A DNA stretch of 64,000 nt. Source: Platerodrilus igneus (taxonomy: Eukaryota > Arthropoda > Insecta > Coleoptera > Lycidae). Positions within the stretch are counted from its first letter, which is position 1. Each line of letters begins with the position of its first letter. Below the pieces are notes generated by a model. That model saw only the letters and a program-made list of their open reading frames with translations, ran no database searches and had not been told where the DNA came from. Where the stretch lies: contig JARFIW010001739.1 in NCBI GenBank assembly GCA_036346225.1, positions 12,689,001-12,753,000 of the forward strand. Direction: 5' to 3'. Shown here one piece after another: positions 11,556-22,527 of this stretch. Made by a program: the position numbers and the translations under genes.

Positions 11556-12373
11556 TCATCATTAGGTCTTCAGTCCTGGAACTGGTTAGACGCGTACCAT
11601 CATTGTTTCCTATTCTAAACTAACCTACAGATTTCCCTGAAATTTGCACAGTCTGCATCTATCACTATCTGATCTAGGTCTACATCTACCTCTTTTTCCT
11701 ATCTCTGCTTGTAATACATCCCTACTATTCCCCAAAATGCTTTAGAACGTATTCCGCCCTTCTATTTCTCTTTTTCTCCAGATATCGTTGTTTCCCTACT
11801 ATTTCTATAACCTATTTGTTATTATCTTTGTTTGTCCATACTATCGTCCTCATACATCTGAAGCACAGTATTTCAAAAAGCTGCTACCGTTTTTCTGTCT
11901 GCGTTTCAGACTGCCCGTATTACATAGGCATACTGTGCTGTGCTCCACACATATGCTTTCAACAATTTTCTTCTTGTTCTATGTTTGTTGTCTTTCCTCA
12001 TAGGTGCTGTTCTTTCTTGTTAGATACAGTTCGGTCACCTTCTATTGTTTTACAGTTATATACCCTACGTTTTCTACCTTCAGTGGTTGCGAAGGGAGGT
12101 AAGCAGCCTGTGGCTGCCAAGTTCACCCAACACTTAACCATTTACCGATTTAATATATTTTCCAATATATCATTTCGCACAGTCAACATTAGTTGCAGAT
12201 ATTTCGCAACCAACAACTAGTTGTTTATACTAATCATCAGATTTATCTGCGTTTATTTTTTCGTCATTAGGTTTTCCGTCTCAAAACTAGTTGGACACGT
12301 ACCTGCACTTATTTATATTCTAAGCTAGCCTACATAGTTCCTTGAAATTCTCACACAGCATGTGTATACAGCT
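11554..12373 (-). repeat. Two extra LINE 3'-end copies in tandem
   Basis: Two pieces repeat the 3' part of the LINE at 12607-14655 in the same orientation. 12035-12360 holds the last codons plus the 3' untranslated region, with TTCTATTGTTTT and GCAGCCTGTGGCT matching 12381 and 12450 at about 335-bp offset. 11554-12030 matches roughly 12600-13100 of the reverse transcriptase C-terminal region, including TGCTGTGCTCCACACATATG at 11936. The outermost copy ends in a short TGA-type repeat, as LINEs of the RTE group often do. Confidence 0.7.
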
Positions 12374-14655
12374 CGTTCCCCTTCTATTGTTTTCTAATTT
12401 TATGCCCTATTTCACCGAGATTCAGTGAAGGGGGTTAAGCAACCTGTGGCTACCAAGATCCCCCAACACTTAGACGTTTGCCGAAATAATGATTTTCCAG
12501 TAAATCCTTTCACACTAACATTATTCGAGAATATTGCCCAACCAATTCTTGTAGTTACTTATAGTAATCATCATGTTTAAGCAGAGTTATTTTTTTCGTC
12601 ATTAGTTTATCCATCTTGGGATTGGTTGGATGCGTACCTCCATTGATTTCTATTCTGGGCTAGTCTACACATCTCCCTGAAACCCCTACAGTCTACATCT
12701 TTTACTATCTGTGTGCAGTAGTCTAACCTAGGTCTGCCTCTTCTTCTCTTTTTTCCGATCTTTGCTTCTAATATTTTCCGCACTATTCCCTCATGCCGTA
12801 GTATGTGGCCTATCATTTTATCTCTCCTATTTTTTACCGTTTTCCACATATTTCTTTCTTCCCCTACCATTTTTAGTACCTCTTCGTTCTTAACTTTGTC
12901 TGTCCATGATATCTTCATCATACGTCTGTAGCACCACATTTCAAAGGCTTCTACCTTTTTCTTGTCCGCTTCGCCTACTGTCCAGGCTTCACATCCGTAC
13001 AGTGCTGTGCTCCACACATATGTTTTAAGCAATCTTTTCCTTGTTTCTATGTTTGTGGTCTTTGAGCACAGTAGTTGCTTTTTCTTGTTAAATGTAGCAC
13101 GACCTTGTGCTAATCTTTGTTTTATATTTTTTGTGCTTTTCCCATCTTGCGTTATTTGGCTTCCTAGGTAGCAGAAATCCTTAACCTCTTGTAAGTTTGT
13201 GTTACAGACTTGTATTCTTATTTTTGATTTATTTTTCCCACCTTTGCATACTAGAACTTTAGTTTTAGTTTTGTTAATTTTCATACCGTATCTCTCTGTT
13301 AGAACCGTTTCCATTTCATTAAGAGCAAATTCTAACTCTTCTTTGCTAGACGCTAATACTGCTATATCATCTGCAAATCTAAGCATATCAATTGTTTGTC
13401 CTTGCATAGTAATTCCAAATGTCTTCCTGCATTTGACAGTATTCATTGCCTCTTCTATGTACAAGTTAAAAATCAGTGGGGATAGGGCACATCCCTGTCT
13501 CATCCCTTTCCTAATGTTTACTTCTCTACGTTCCTGATCTAATTCTATTACTGCTGTTTGCTCTTTGTATAAGCTATGTACTATTCGTCTATCCCTATAA
13601 CTCATTCCAATCTTTTTGAGTATTTCAAACATTTTTTTCCATTTTACATTGTCGAAAGCTTTTTCCAAATCTACAAACCCTATATACACGCTTTCCCTTT
13701 TTCTATTGTTTTCTCCATTATCACTCTCAGAGCTAAAATAGCCTCCCGTGTTCCCCTGTTCCGCCTAAACCCAAATTGGTCTTCTCCTAGTATTTCTTCC
13801 GCCCATTTTTCCATTCGTCTTTGCACAATTCTAGTTAATATTTTTGACACGTGTGCTGTCAAACTTATTGTTCGAAAATTTTCACATCTATCCGCGCCTT
13901 TCTTTTTTGGTATAGTTACTATGATGCTACGTTTGAAATCTTTGGGTATCTCGCCTGTCTCATACATATAGCTTACAAGTTGGAAGAGACGTTCTGTTAC
14001 TGCTTGTTCAGCGGCTTTTAGAGTTTCTGCTTGCACCTTATCTGTACCCGGCGCCTTACCATTTTTCAGACTCTTTAATGCTAATTCAAACTCACCCCTA
14101 AGTATAGGATATCCCAAGTCCTCATTTTCAATGTCTGATTCCTGTTCTAATGCAGTTAGTTCCTCTCCTGCATATAAATTCCCTATATATTCTTGCCATC
14201 TACTCACTTTCTCTACGTTTTCTATGATGACGTTTCGTTGTGCGTCCCTTATATTTTTGCTATACGGTTTTATATCCCTAAAATTCATTCTAATTAATTT
14301 GTATGCTTCGTCTATCTTTCCTATTTCCATCTTCCTTTGTACCTCTTTACACTTTTCATCAATCCATTGTTCTTTAGCTTTCCTGCATTTTCGAATAATT
14401 TCCCATTTTATGGCTTTGTATCTCTGTTTTCCTGTTTCGTCTGATTTATTTTTGTATTTTCGTCTTTCTTCTATTAAATTCAGGATATCCTTTGTTATCC
14501 ATGGTTTCTTATTTTCTTTTGTGTATAGCCCAGAATATCTCTGGCCGCCATGTCTAGGCTAGATTTAATGTTATTCCATTCTGTTTCTACTTCCTTAGTA
14601 TCAGATATTTTCCCGATATCTTTGAGCAATTCATTTGACTTTTTTTCGAATCTTT
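12374..14655 (-). pseudogene. LINE reverse transcriptase, 5' truncated and frameshifted
   Basis: This is the reverse-transcriptase part of a non-LTR retrotransposon ORF2, which copies element RNA at a nicked chromosomal target. Reading from 14655, an in-frame linker (PWITKDILNLIEERR) leads to RT finger motifs (NGKAPGTDKVQAE, IPKKKGADRCENFRTISL, GEDQFGFRRNRGTREAI). At about 13690 the frame slips by one base inside KGKA/VYIGF. The next frame (13689-12607) holds motif A (VDLEKAFDNV), motif B (MRQGCALSPLIFNLY), the catalytic FADD (residues 105-108), YLGSQI, and the C-terminal YGCEAW...WCYRRMMKISW...RRRGRPRLDY region of insect endonuclease-reverse transcriptases. A second slip lies near 14535. The endonuclease is absent, as expected for 5' truncation. 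12374-12606 is the 3' untranslated region. RTE-like is my best guess for the clade. Confidence 0.9.
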
Positions 14656-15029
14656 AACATATGCAAATGTTTCTTGTTGACTTCATTACAAGTTTGCATA
14701 AAATGAATAAATTTAGTATTAAAATTTAAATTGAAAAATATCTTAAAATTAAGTAGATCTGACCTGTGATATGTTGTTCGTGTTGTGGATCAACACCCCC
14801 TAGTTGTCTTCAATCGTCTACCAATGCTCTGCTTAGTTGAACCAATATTTGAGTACAGTTACCCCTTGTTTTCCAAAAAATCACCTCGTGCTTTTTTATT
14901 TTATATTTGTCTGCATATGCTTTGAATCTCTTCCCTTAAATGCTTTCGACGCAAATTAGAATTGTACCAAAATTCGATTAAAATTGTCCCCTTAGAATCC
15001 ACTTAGAATTATAACTTCTATGAACCATA

Positions 15030-15154
15030 AGTATTATTGTCGACGCAGACTTGAAATGTCCAGAAATATACCACAGATTTGAAATGTCCAGAAATATGCC
15101 AGAAGTATTATTGTCGACACAGATTTGAAATGTCCAGAAATATACCACAGATTT
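15030..15154. repeat. Minisatellite, 74-bp period
   Basis: AGTATTATTGTCGACGCAGA at 15030 recurs at 15104. Within each copy, GAAATGTCCAGAAATAT is repeated at about 28-30 bp. The array lies inside the LTR-like unit and may be an LTR subrepeat. Confidence 0.8.
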
Positions 15155-15931
15155 AAAGCCCTATCATTATGAATATTTAATTTAAATCAATTACCCAATT
15201 TTTACTCATATTTTTTATAAAAAAAACGGCAAAAACTCTTCATATATGCTTAACGTAGTTGTTGTTTTCGCTGTAACGTAAATTCGATATTCTACTTTAC
15301 GCGTGGATTTCTGGTTAACAGTGTCGTAGCTTCGACGTGCATCAATTGTGAACTGACTCGTCTTATCACAGCTGTGTGTTAAATAGCCTTTTCTCACTAC
15401 CTCTGGGCTGGGTTTTCAAACAGTTCTGCAGAATATTTCAACCAACCAGGTTTTGTCTTTAATATTCCCTGTATTTTGAAGCTGTTTCTGATGTAATTAA
15501 TTCGGATTTCCGTGTAATGGTGTTTATTTGCTATTGATACATTATTATTTGTTATCTTTGTCATACGTTGTTTTGGATAATTGTACAAAATAAATAATGT
15601 AACTCTAATGCTGTTTTCGTTCATGTATTTATGCGTCTTTGAAACTGTGTTTTCTTATCAAAGCGCTTATTGTTCCAGCGTAATTGCTGAAGCTTTGTTA
15701 GGTTTTATCTTTTATCTTTGGCGTCTTTATTTTATAAATTGCAGAACACTTCTCAATTACATGTACGATGATTTCTCTTCTGAATATACGTTCTATTGTT
15801 GAAAGATATGCTCACTGGCATTACTTAAAATTAATAACGGTCTATATACAGGGTGTTAAATGCTTGCTATTTACATAATGTATGAATTACCTATTTTTCT
15901 GCTAAATACGCGTTCTATTGTTGTAAGATAT

Positions 15932-17353
15932 TGTGGTGTTGTTTTTTACAAGAAAATATTAGTGGCAGGGAAATATAACAACAACGCACCTTGCCGGCTA
16001 ACTGCTGGGGTTCGTTGGAGAGAACTATAGGCATGGGTTTATGTATGAATAAAATTAGGGTCACTTAGGGGCAGAAAATTTAATGAGAATATAAATCTCA
16101 AACGAATAACTTGACTAAATCGGAAATATTTTGGGCACCACCTGTTTCGGCAATAGACGCAGTGACACATTCAACTGGAAACAGGAAAATTGAGTGTCAA
16201 TCAAGCGTATGTAAAAGATATCAATTATTATAAATAAAGTAGTCGAGAGGTTAATTTTTAGCGTATCGCATTTAATGTTATTTCAAATAATATTGAATAC
16301 AAGCTCTCATGCTCAAGTAATTCAAATAAATAAATATGTAAATCATAAAAAGTGATTATTATAAAATTCAAGAGTGTGCGACGGTCAACGCAGTTACCAT
16401 GGTTACCTCGTTGTTACAAACAAAACAAACTTTTACGTATATGTGGATTTCAGTTGTTAAAAATTATGGTAACAATAATTTAAGCAATAGAGTAGATTAA
16501 TACATTTCCAGCTGATAATATAGTTAGGTACGCTATTTTAATCTTGTAAATATTTGAATGTAACATCAAAGAATTTCAATAAGATTACTAGCAATGTTAT
16601 ACACACAAATACATGTTATAGGAATCTACCAACACCTGATTCTTCTGACAGGCTGATAGTAGCATCAAAATAAATTCAATAAGATAAGGAAAGAGATATA
16701 CGACCTTGTTATCCGTTAGCTTGGTATGCTGAACACGACCCTCGACGGTGTATAACAGATGTGCATCCGGGCGTGTTATGTTACAATACAGATGACCAGG
16801 GTTTCCAAGATCGACGGTAAGTGTTTGAAAATAGATTCAGAATTTGTTTTACCAGGTGACGATACGGGAATGTTACTTCCTCAATATTTGTGGTGCTGTA
16901 TCAAATCTCCTGTCCAGATTTATCTGGGCTTCCAAACTTCCAAGTTCCAAACTACAAACATTTCAAACTCCCAAAAGTTTCCTAAGATAACCAATACAAA
17001 GGAAATTACAATAGAGCAAGATAAACGTATAATAAGAAATTATTACTAAATACTTACCCCTGTAATAGGGGAACACGATAAATAAGTACCCGCAGGTACA
17101 TGATGAGATAAATGTGGTTTATTAACCACGAGTGCTCACGGCACCATCAAATCCAAAAATGAATATCCATTCACCTTATGTGAACTAGTTTGAAAGATAG
17201 CGTGTCCGCTCTTATCAAACCTTCACGTGTTTAACAACTATATAACTGTTAATTAATATTCAAAATTAAATTTATACTGGGCGATACGAAATTGTAGGCC
17301 GATATAATAAGATATTAAAGAATTAAATAAAAGGAGCATTTGTAAATGCTACA
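15932..17353. mobile_element. Solo LTR with ATAT target duplication
   Basis: A 1422-bp segment starts TGTGGTGTTG, ends AATGCTACA and is flanked by ATAT on both sides (15928-15931 and 17354-17357). Removing it and one ATAT restores the repeat it interrupts: the uninterrupted relatives at 36421 and 43851 read through this point with the same flanking motifs (TTGTTGTAAGAT on one side, TTTGCATCG-like on the other). TG...CA ends and a 4-bp duplication fit a Gypsy-type solo LTR formed by recombination between two LTRs. Strand is undetermined. A 96-codon frame inside (16759-17049) has no recognisable content. Confidence 0.75.
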
Positions 17354-17543
17354 ATATGCTTATTTGCATCGTTTAAAGTTAATTACAGTCTATATACAGA
17401 GTGTTAAATGCTTGCTAGTTACATAATATACGATTTACTTGTTTTTCTGCTAAATAAATGCAGTTTTCTGATTCCTATTGCTATTTATAATTACTTCACG
17501 ACCCTTACTACTCAATACACCCCTAAACAACCCCTTATCACAG

Positions 17544-17547
<4 letters not shown>

Positions 17548-17587
<40 letters not shown>
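17548..17587. repeat. (TA)n microsatellite with inverted flanks
   Basis: Preceded by TTATCACAGAATAA and followed by TTGTTATATATACTGTGATC, so the tract sits at the centre of an imperfect palindrome. Confidence 0.9.
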
Positions 17588-17591
<4 letters not shown>

Positions 17592-17847
17592 ATATATACT
17601 GTGATCCTACCTTATTAGTGATAGGCGTAATATATCTATCTGTCACTCCTTGTCTTATTTTAGAGCCTTGTTGAGTTATGCCACACAATTTATCTTTAAA
17701 TATTTTACACGGCTGCTGCACTTAAATATTTTACAGGGCCGTCAAACACGTGGCGGAATCTACCTAGGGTGGGTCCGTCCTAAGCAAACACCTCTCAACT
17801 AGACACCCAAACAAATATTCAAGGATTTTTCAAAATAATTTTAAAAA
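17588..17847 (-). other. Leader-like sequence and diverged LTR end
   Basis: On the minus strand, 17690-17847 looks like a strongly diverged version of 24456-24623 (for example TTCAAAATAATTTTAAAAACC against TTCAAATAATTGTAAATGCC). 17590-17640 then reads ATTACGCCTATCAC...AGGATCACAG, resembling a decayed primer-binding leader. Leader sequence is not expected beyond a 3' LTR. Confidence 0.4.
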
Positions 17848-19000
17848 CCAAAAGTATTCCCAAACACTAGTTCCACTTTTATAAATTTGATTAAAGCACT
17901 GCGTAGATATTAAATACTAATACCTGGAATCCAGATACAAGCGCCGCCTTCCAGCCGTCCTGAAGCCAAGTGACCAACTGCAGGCACCTCCTGTAAATAA
18001 TAAGTAACTCGAGCAAATGGTAATCTCCAGACTATAAAACTACTAATATTTCTACAAATTTTATGTTATACAAATACTCAGATAACTCCAATTCCACTAT
18101 GCTTTCGTCTTCAGACAATAACGGTACAGACCAGCACTCCTCTTTTAATTAACTTTTATTCGCCGTAAAACTGCTACTATTTGCTATCTCCAGGTACAAC
18201 TTGACTTTCAAAACTTTCTCGTAACTTTTAAATGTAATAAAACTCATAACAGTACAAAACACGTCTATTTTTCAGTAATATAAATTTGAAGTCCCTTATA
18301 AATAAAATCCGTCTTCTTTTGTTTTCCGTTGCCATGGCAACTATCTCTACGCACACTATGCAATTTCTAATTATTAATAATTGATTAATAATACAGTTCT
18401 TTTCTCTAGATACATTCATTTTCTAGATGGTTTGTAATCCAGTGATTTATGTATATTGAACTTTTACAATATTGAAAATAGCTAACAAACTTTGATGGTT
18501 CAGCTTTTAAATTGTACGCAACAGACATTTATGTCTTATTCAGTAAACGTCCTGTCATTACATAACCAATCTTTAATTGTTAAAACATATTCAAACTGAA
18601 ATTGATTTACAAATTTTACGGGAGTATCACTTAACTCCTTAAAATTTTAAAAGCGTGCAGTATACCAAGCAATTTTGATATTTGTTTTACATTCAAATGG
18701 TTCTGAAAACGCTAACTCCAAATTAAATTTCATATACGTGCAACCATAACAATTAAAATACGTATACAATGCAAACTTATAACTAGCTTAGCCTGGTCTA
18801 TGGCCGGTATATGTTGTTGAATGCAATGCAGTTTCAAAAGCTTTATAAATTTATAAACGTGGAATAGTTGTTGTTAATTTATAAACCAAAAATACCTGAA
18901 AGAAAATACTCAAACAAAACCAAATATACCCCATTCTAGCAAAGTCGTTTCGAAGCCCTATTTAAACATTTTATAAGCCCACCCCCTTCTTGACAGTATA
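17848..19000 (-). repeat. 3' LTR copy A of the minus-strand Gypsy
   Basis: A 1153-bp segment nearly identical to 24624-25779. I counted three single-base homopolymer length differences (near 18257, 18461 and 18932) and one substitution (near 18591). On the minus strand it starts with TGTCAAGAAGG close to 18995 and has TATAAAAT shortly after. Identity ends abruptly at both sides. Confidence 0.9.
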
Positions 19001-19193
19001 TAAGGCCCCACTGATTTTAAATAAAAATGAAAATTTGCTTCCTGGATATAAGTAATTCTTTTAATGGTTGAGAAATTTTAAATTTTAGGTAAAATCACTA
19101 TAGTTTTTTTTCTTTATGTATGAGGATTAAATGTTAGTTTCTGTATATTCTGTATAGTTTTAAGCTCGTTAGTATTATTTACAATGTTAATTT

Positions 19194-20400
19194 TATTCTT
19201 GCGATACTTTACTTTCCACATGGAAATATGGATACAAATTTTCTATATGAAACCGTCCCTGACATTCACCCCTGTCATTCTCCAATTCGTAAGTATTCTC
19301 TGCAAAAATTCTTCTCACTCGATAAGGACCTTCGTATGGAAATAACAACTTGGCACAAATATTTCTTTCCTAATTTGACATTCTCAATCTTTTAACAATA
19401 ACAAGATCCCCAACTGAAAAAACCACTTGCTTCCTGATTTTCTTGTTACGTTTCTCCAACTCCCTTCTTTGTATCGTTTCGACTTGTTGTTTGGCTTTAT
19501 GCAACAACTCCGTTATATCCTCCACTTTTGTTCAGCTCTCCACGGTCTTGCTGGAATGACCTTCTTCATCAATGTCACAGGACACATTCCTGTCACTGAA
19601 CTTGGTACAAAATTAATATATTCTTCTATTTGCGGTAAATACCTTACCCACCGATCATGTTGTTCCTGCGTTATTAACCTCAAAACTTTATTACTTCTCG
19701 AATATATCTTTCACACGGATTTCCTTGAGGATGTCTGATACTACAGAATGTCATCTTTATTCCATCCTTCCTTAATTTACTTTCAACCCTTCGATTACGA
19801 AAATACGTTGCATTGTCCAACAATACCCTATTCATCTTACCTATTCGTTCTACAAACTTTCTTACAGAACTCAATACATGCCTAGAATTACATCTCCTCG
19901 CTGGATAAAGCTGCACAAACTTTGTAAAAATATCAACTACAACTATAATATGCTGATATCCGTTCCTACTCGGTATTAAATTACTCAAGTAATCCATTGC
20001 CACAATATCTAATGGACCTTCCGCTTTATACATCTAACTTGATTCTGCAACACCACATTCTTATCCTTTCCTAACAAACACGTCTCACACAGATTTATGC
20101 AATTTTTCACCAATTTTCTATCGTTTCGTGCATAGAAAGCTTCCTAAATATCAAGAACGTCTTACGAATCCCTATATGACCAAACGTAGTATGAATTTCC
20201 TGGATCAGCTCAACGGCTACCTGTGTCGTTAACACTAATAATTCATCATCCCATAACCTTTTCACCAAAACTCCCTCGACCATATAAAACCTCTGTCTTG
20301 TTCTAAATTCTCTCTGAATAATTTTTCTCTGATCACCCTTATTTCTTCGTGTGCTTGCATCCGATGAAATCTGGCATTCGACCATCTTCCCAGATCTTCA
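19194..20400 (-). pseudogene. Gypsy integrase domain
   Basis: Integrase joins the cDNA to chromosomal DNA. The N-terminal zinc-binding part is at 20385-20050 (THTTFGHIGIRKT-like HH followed by LCETCLLGKDKN with the CC pair). The core at 20033-19680 has Asp14 in AMDYLS, VVVDIFTKFV, Asp73 in LLDNATYF and Glu108 in GNPCERYIREV, so all three acidic residues are kept. The C-terminal domain is readable at about 19400-19194 in another frame (EGPYRVRRIFAENTYELEND, then FHIENLYPYFHVE) and ends with TAA at 19194-19196. Breaks near 20040, 19680 and 19450 separate the segments. Classification as Gypsy integrase is secure; activity is excluded in this copy. Confidence 0.85.
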
Positions 20401-20993
20401 AACACTTGCAATGCAATCAAAATCCATTCCTACTATCCGTTAGCAACCCTTCATCCTTCCTACTAAAGAAATCAGCCGTAACATTTTCTTTACCAGGTTT
20501 ATGTCTAATCTCAAAATCATATTCCTGCAATACTAACGCCCATCTATACAATCGACTGTTCAAAACTCTTTCTTCTTCAGAAACGTGACCACTGTGTTAT
20601 CCGATTCAACCAGAAATTTATTACCCAATAAATAAAATCTTAACTTCTTCACAGCATATACGATTGCCAGCATCTATTTTTCCGCTGTCGAATACCTAGT
20701 CTCGCAGTCTTTCAGAGCCCTCGAAATAAAACAAATTGGCACTTCTCTCCTTCTTGAACCTGCACCAACTCAGCCCCTATTGCAAAACTCGAAGCGTCTG
20801 TCCTTAAAATAAATGGATCCGTAAAATTGGGATATTTTAATGACAGTTCCTATAAAATACCGCCTTCAACTCCCGAAATGCCTGCTCCCTTTGCTCGTTC
20901 CATTTCCACCTTTCGTTCTTTTTAACAACTCCAACAATGGAATGCACAACTCCGAATATTTTGGTATGAATCGACGATAATAATTTAATACAC
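20401..20993 (-). pseudogene. Gypsy RNase H domain, decayed
   Basis: Between RT and integrase, broken frames read as the RNase H that removes the RNA strand during reverse transcription. FILRTDASSFAIGAELVQ near 20815-20760 contains the DAS catalytic motif. Further on, LAIVYAVKKLRFYLLGNKF and ESDNTVVTFL-like text can be followed in shifting frames to about 20590. At least three frame changes and several stops are visible. Confidence 0.7.
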
Positions 20994-21996
20994 CTAAAAT
21001 CCTCTTAAACCTTTCAAATTTCTTGGCTGTTTCAAATTCTTCAACTCGTCCAAGCGTTTTTCACAAATTGTAATTCCTTCGCTGCCAACGACAAACCCCA
21101 AATACTTTACCTGGTCCTTAAAAAACTCACACTTCTTCGAATTCAACCTCAAACCTCCCTCGTCTAACCTTCGGATCACTTTTCTTAAATGTTCTAAATG
21201 TTCTAACTCGTTCTTAGAAAAATCAAAATATCATCGACATAGTGCGTACAGAAGTCTTCGTACTCATCTAATAACTTCTGCATGGCTCGAACTAATGCAG
21301 CGGATGACGTTGAAAGACCAAATGGAACAACTCTGTACTGATAAATCTCCCTTCAATGCTAAATCCAGTATACTTCCGACTTTCCTCATGCAAAGGAATT
21401 AGCCAAAAGAATTCTTTAAGTCCAGTTTGCTAAAATTTTCATCTCGCTTACCTTGTATAACAAATTATCTAGTGATTTTGGTTGTTCAAATTGTGGTTTA
21501 GTAATCGCATTCAATCTCCTAGCATCTAAACATATTCTTAATTCTAAATTATCAGATTTAGGCACAACCACTACCGGATTGATATAGGGTGTTCTCGCTG
21601 ATTCAATAATTCCTCTTTAACATCTTTTAATCTCATTTTTCACTCGACCCTTAATGCAAATGGTATTGGATATACCCTAGTACGAAAACTTCCCTCGTCT
21701 GTGACCTCTAACTTATGCGTATACTCCTTCGCAAACCTAGGCTCATTACTAAAAACTCCTGCATGTCTATTAAACACCTCATATAACATTTCCTTCATAT
21801 CCACCCCTATTAATCCTATCTGTTCCTCATCAAATACCTTCTCAAATATATTACATAACCGTAACTCATCAATTCCATCATAAATTCTATTCTTAGTCTT
21901 TCCTGATCCTATACTATCTGTATTTATCTCATCCCTAGTATCCCAATTATCCTTAGGCACCACCCATTTCTTCTCTAAATTTAATACCTTTACCAT
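20994..21996 (-). pseudogene. Gypsy reverse transcriptase domain
   Basis: 21996-21640 carries the protease-RT linker and the RT start (FAKEYTHKLEV, then FRTRVYPIPFALR). Broken frames from 21630 to 21250 cover the fingers and motif A region (LDARRLNAITKPQFEQP-like, then VVPFGLSTSSAALVRAMQ). The catalytic YVDD is at about 21241-21230 in HYVDDILIFS. 21179-20994 gives the thumb side (LRLNSKKCEFFKDQVKYLGF). The polymerase motif survives, but stops near 21400 and frame changes near 21640, 21350 and 21200 inactivate it. Confidence 0.85.
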
Positions 21997-22112
21997 TCGT
22001 GCTTTACCATCTATAACCAGTCCAAATTCCTCAATTACATCTATCCCTACAATAAAATCTAAATATAATCCTCTTGCTATCCAAAACTCTACTTCACCTA
22101 GTCTGGTACTTC

Positions 22113-22523
22113 CTAATACAATCGATACTGTACAACTTTGTCTATCGTAGTTAACTTCCTCTTAATCGCAGACCATAAATTAATACTCTTAACCCTACAA
22201 ATTTTCCCTTTGAATAATTCTGCATGTTTCAAAACTATTTCCTCTCTCACCAGCGATAACTGCGACCCTGTATCTATCAATGCCGTGTAAACAGAATCCC
22301 CTAAACTAATATGAATAAATGGTAACTCCCGCCTTCTTTCAAACTTATTATCTAACAACTTATCTACTAAACTAATACTATGCTGTGTCCCTAAATCTGA
22401 TTTTCCTAACACTAATAAATCGACGTTTTTTTTGTACCGTGGGTTCATCGTGGACCTCCACTTCTCTATCCTATCCTCCGATCTCTGTCGCGTGTCTCTT
22501 GTTGTTACGTGTTGGATCGTCAA
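22113..22523 (-). pseudogene. Gypsy aspartic protease domain
   Basis: The frame contains LIDTGSQLSLVREEIV, the DTG active-site loop of retroviral-type aspartic proteases, about 60-70 residues before the frame end at 22113. The preceding text (FERRRELPFIHISLGDSVYT) is the usual strand before the loop. After a frame change the flap-side sequence continues toward 21990 (PCIVLGSTR-like, then LDFIVGIDVIEEFGL). This domain normally cleaves Gag-Pol. Confidence 0.8.
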
Positions 22524-22527
22524 GTTT

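Larger units (their letters stand above)
14660..17543 (-). repeat. LTR-like unit, family 2b, copy D, interrupted
   Basis: On the minus strand this begins TGTGATAAGGGG at 17543, the same start as the forward LTRs at 36421, 38438 and 43851. It continues to 17354, is interrupted by the solo LTR 15932-17353, and resumes at 15931. Matches to the unit at 28214-32002 include GACCTGTGAT near 14760, CGTGTTGTGGATCAACACCC near 14778, CTTATCAAAGCGC near 15655 and TATATACAGGGTGTTAA near 15844. It stops where the LINE 5' end begins (about 14655), so the LINE or a deletion removed its end. No gene was seen. Confidence 0.65.

Noticed and set aside
11788..12220. Plus-strand frames rich in Phe, Cys and Leu
   Set aside because: They are the complement of a minus-strand LINE fragment.
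12962..14562. Several plus-strand frames opposite the LINE
   Set aside because: Shadows of the reverse transcriptase on the minus strand.
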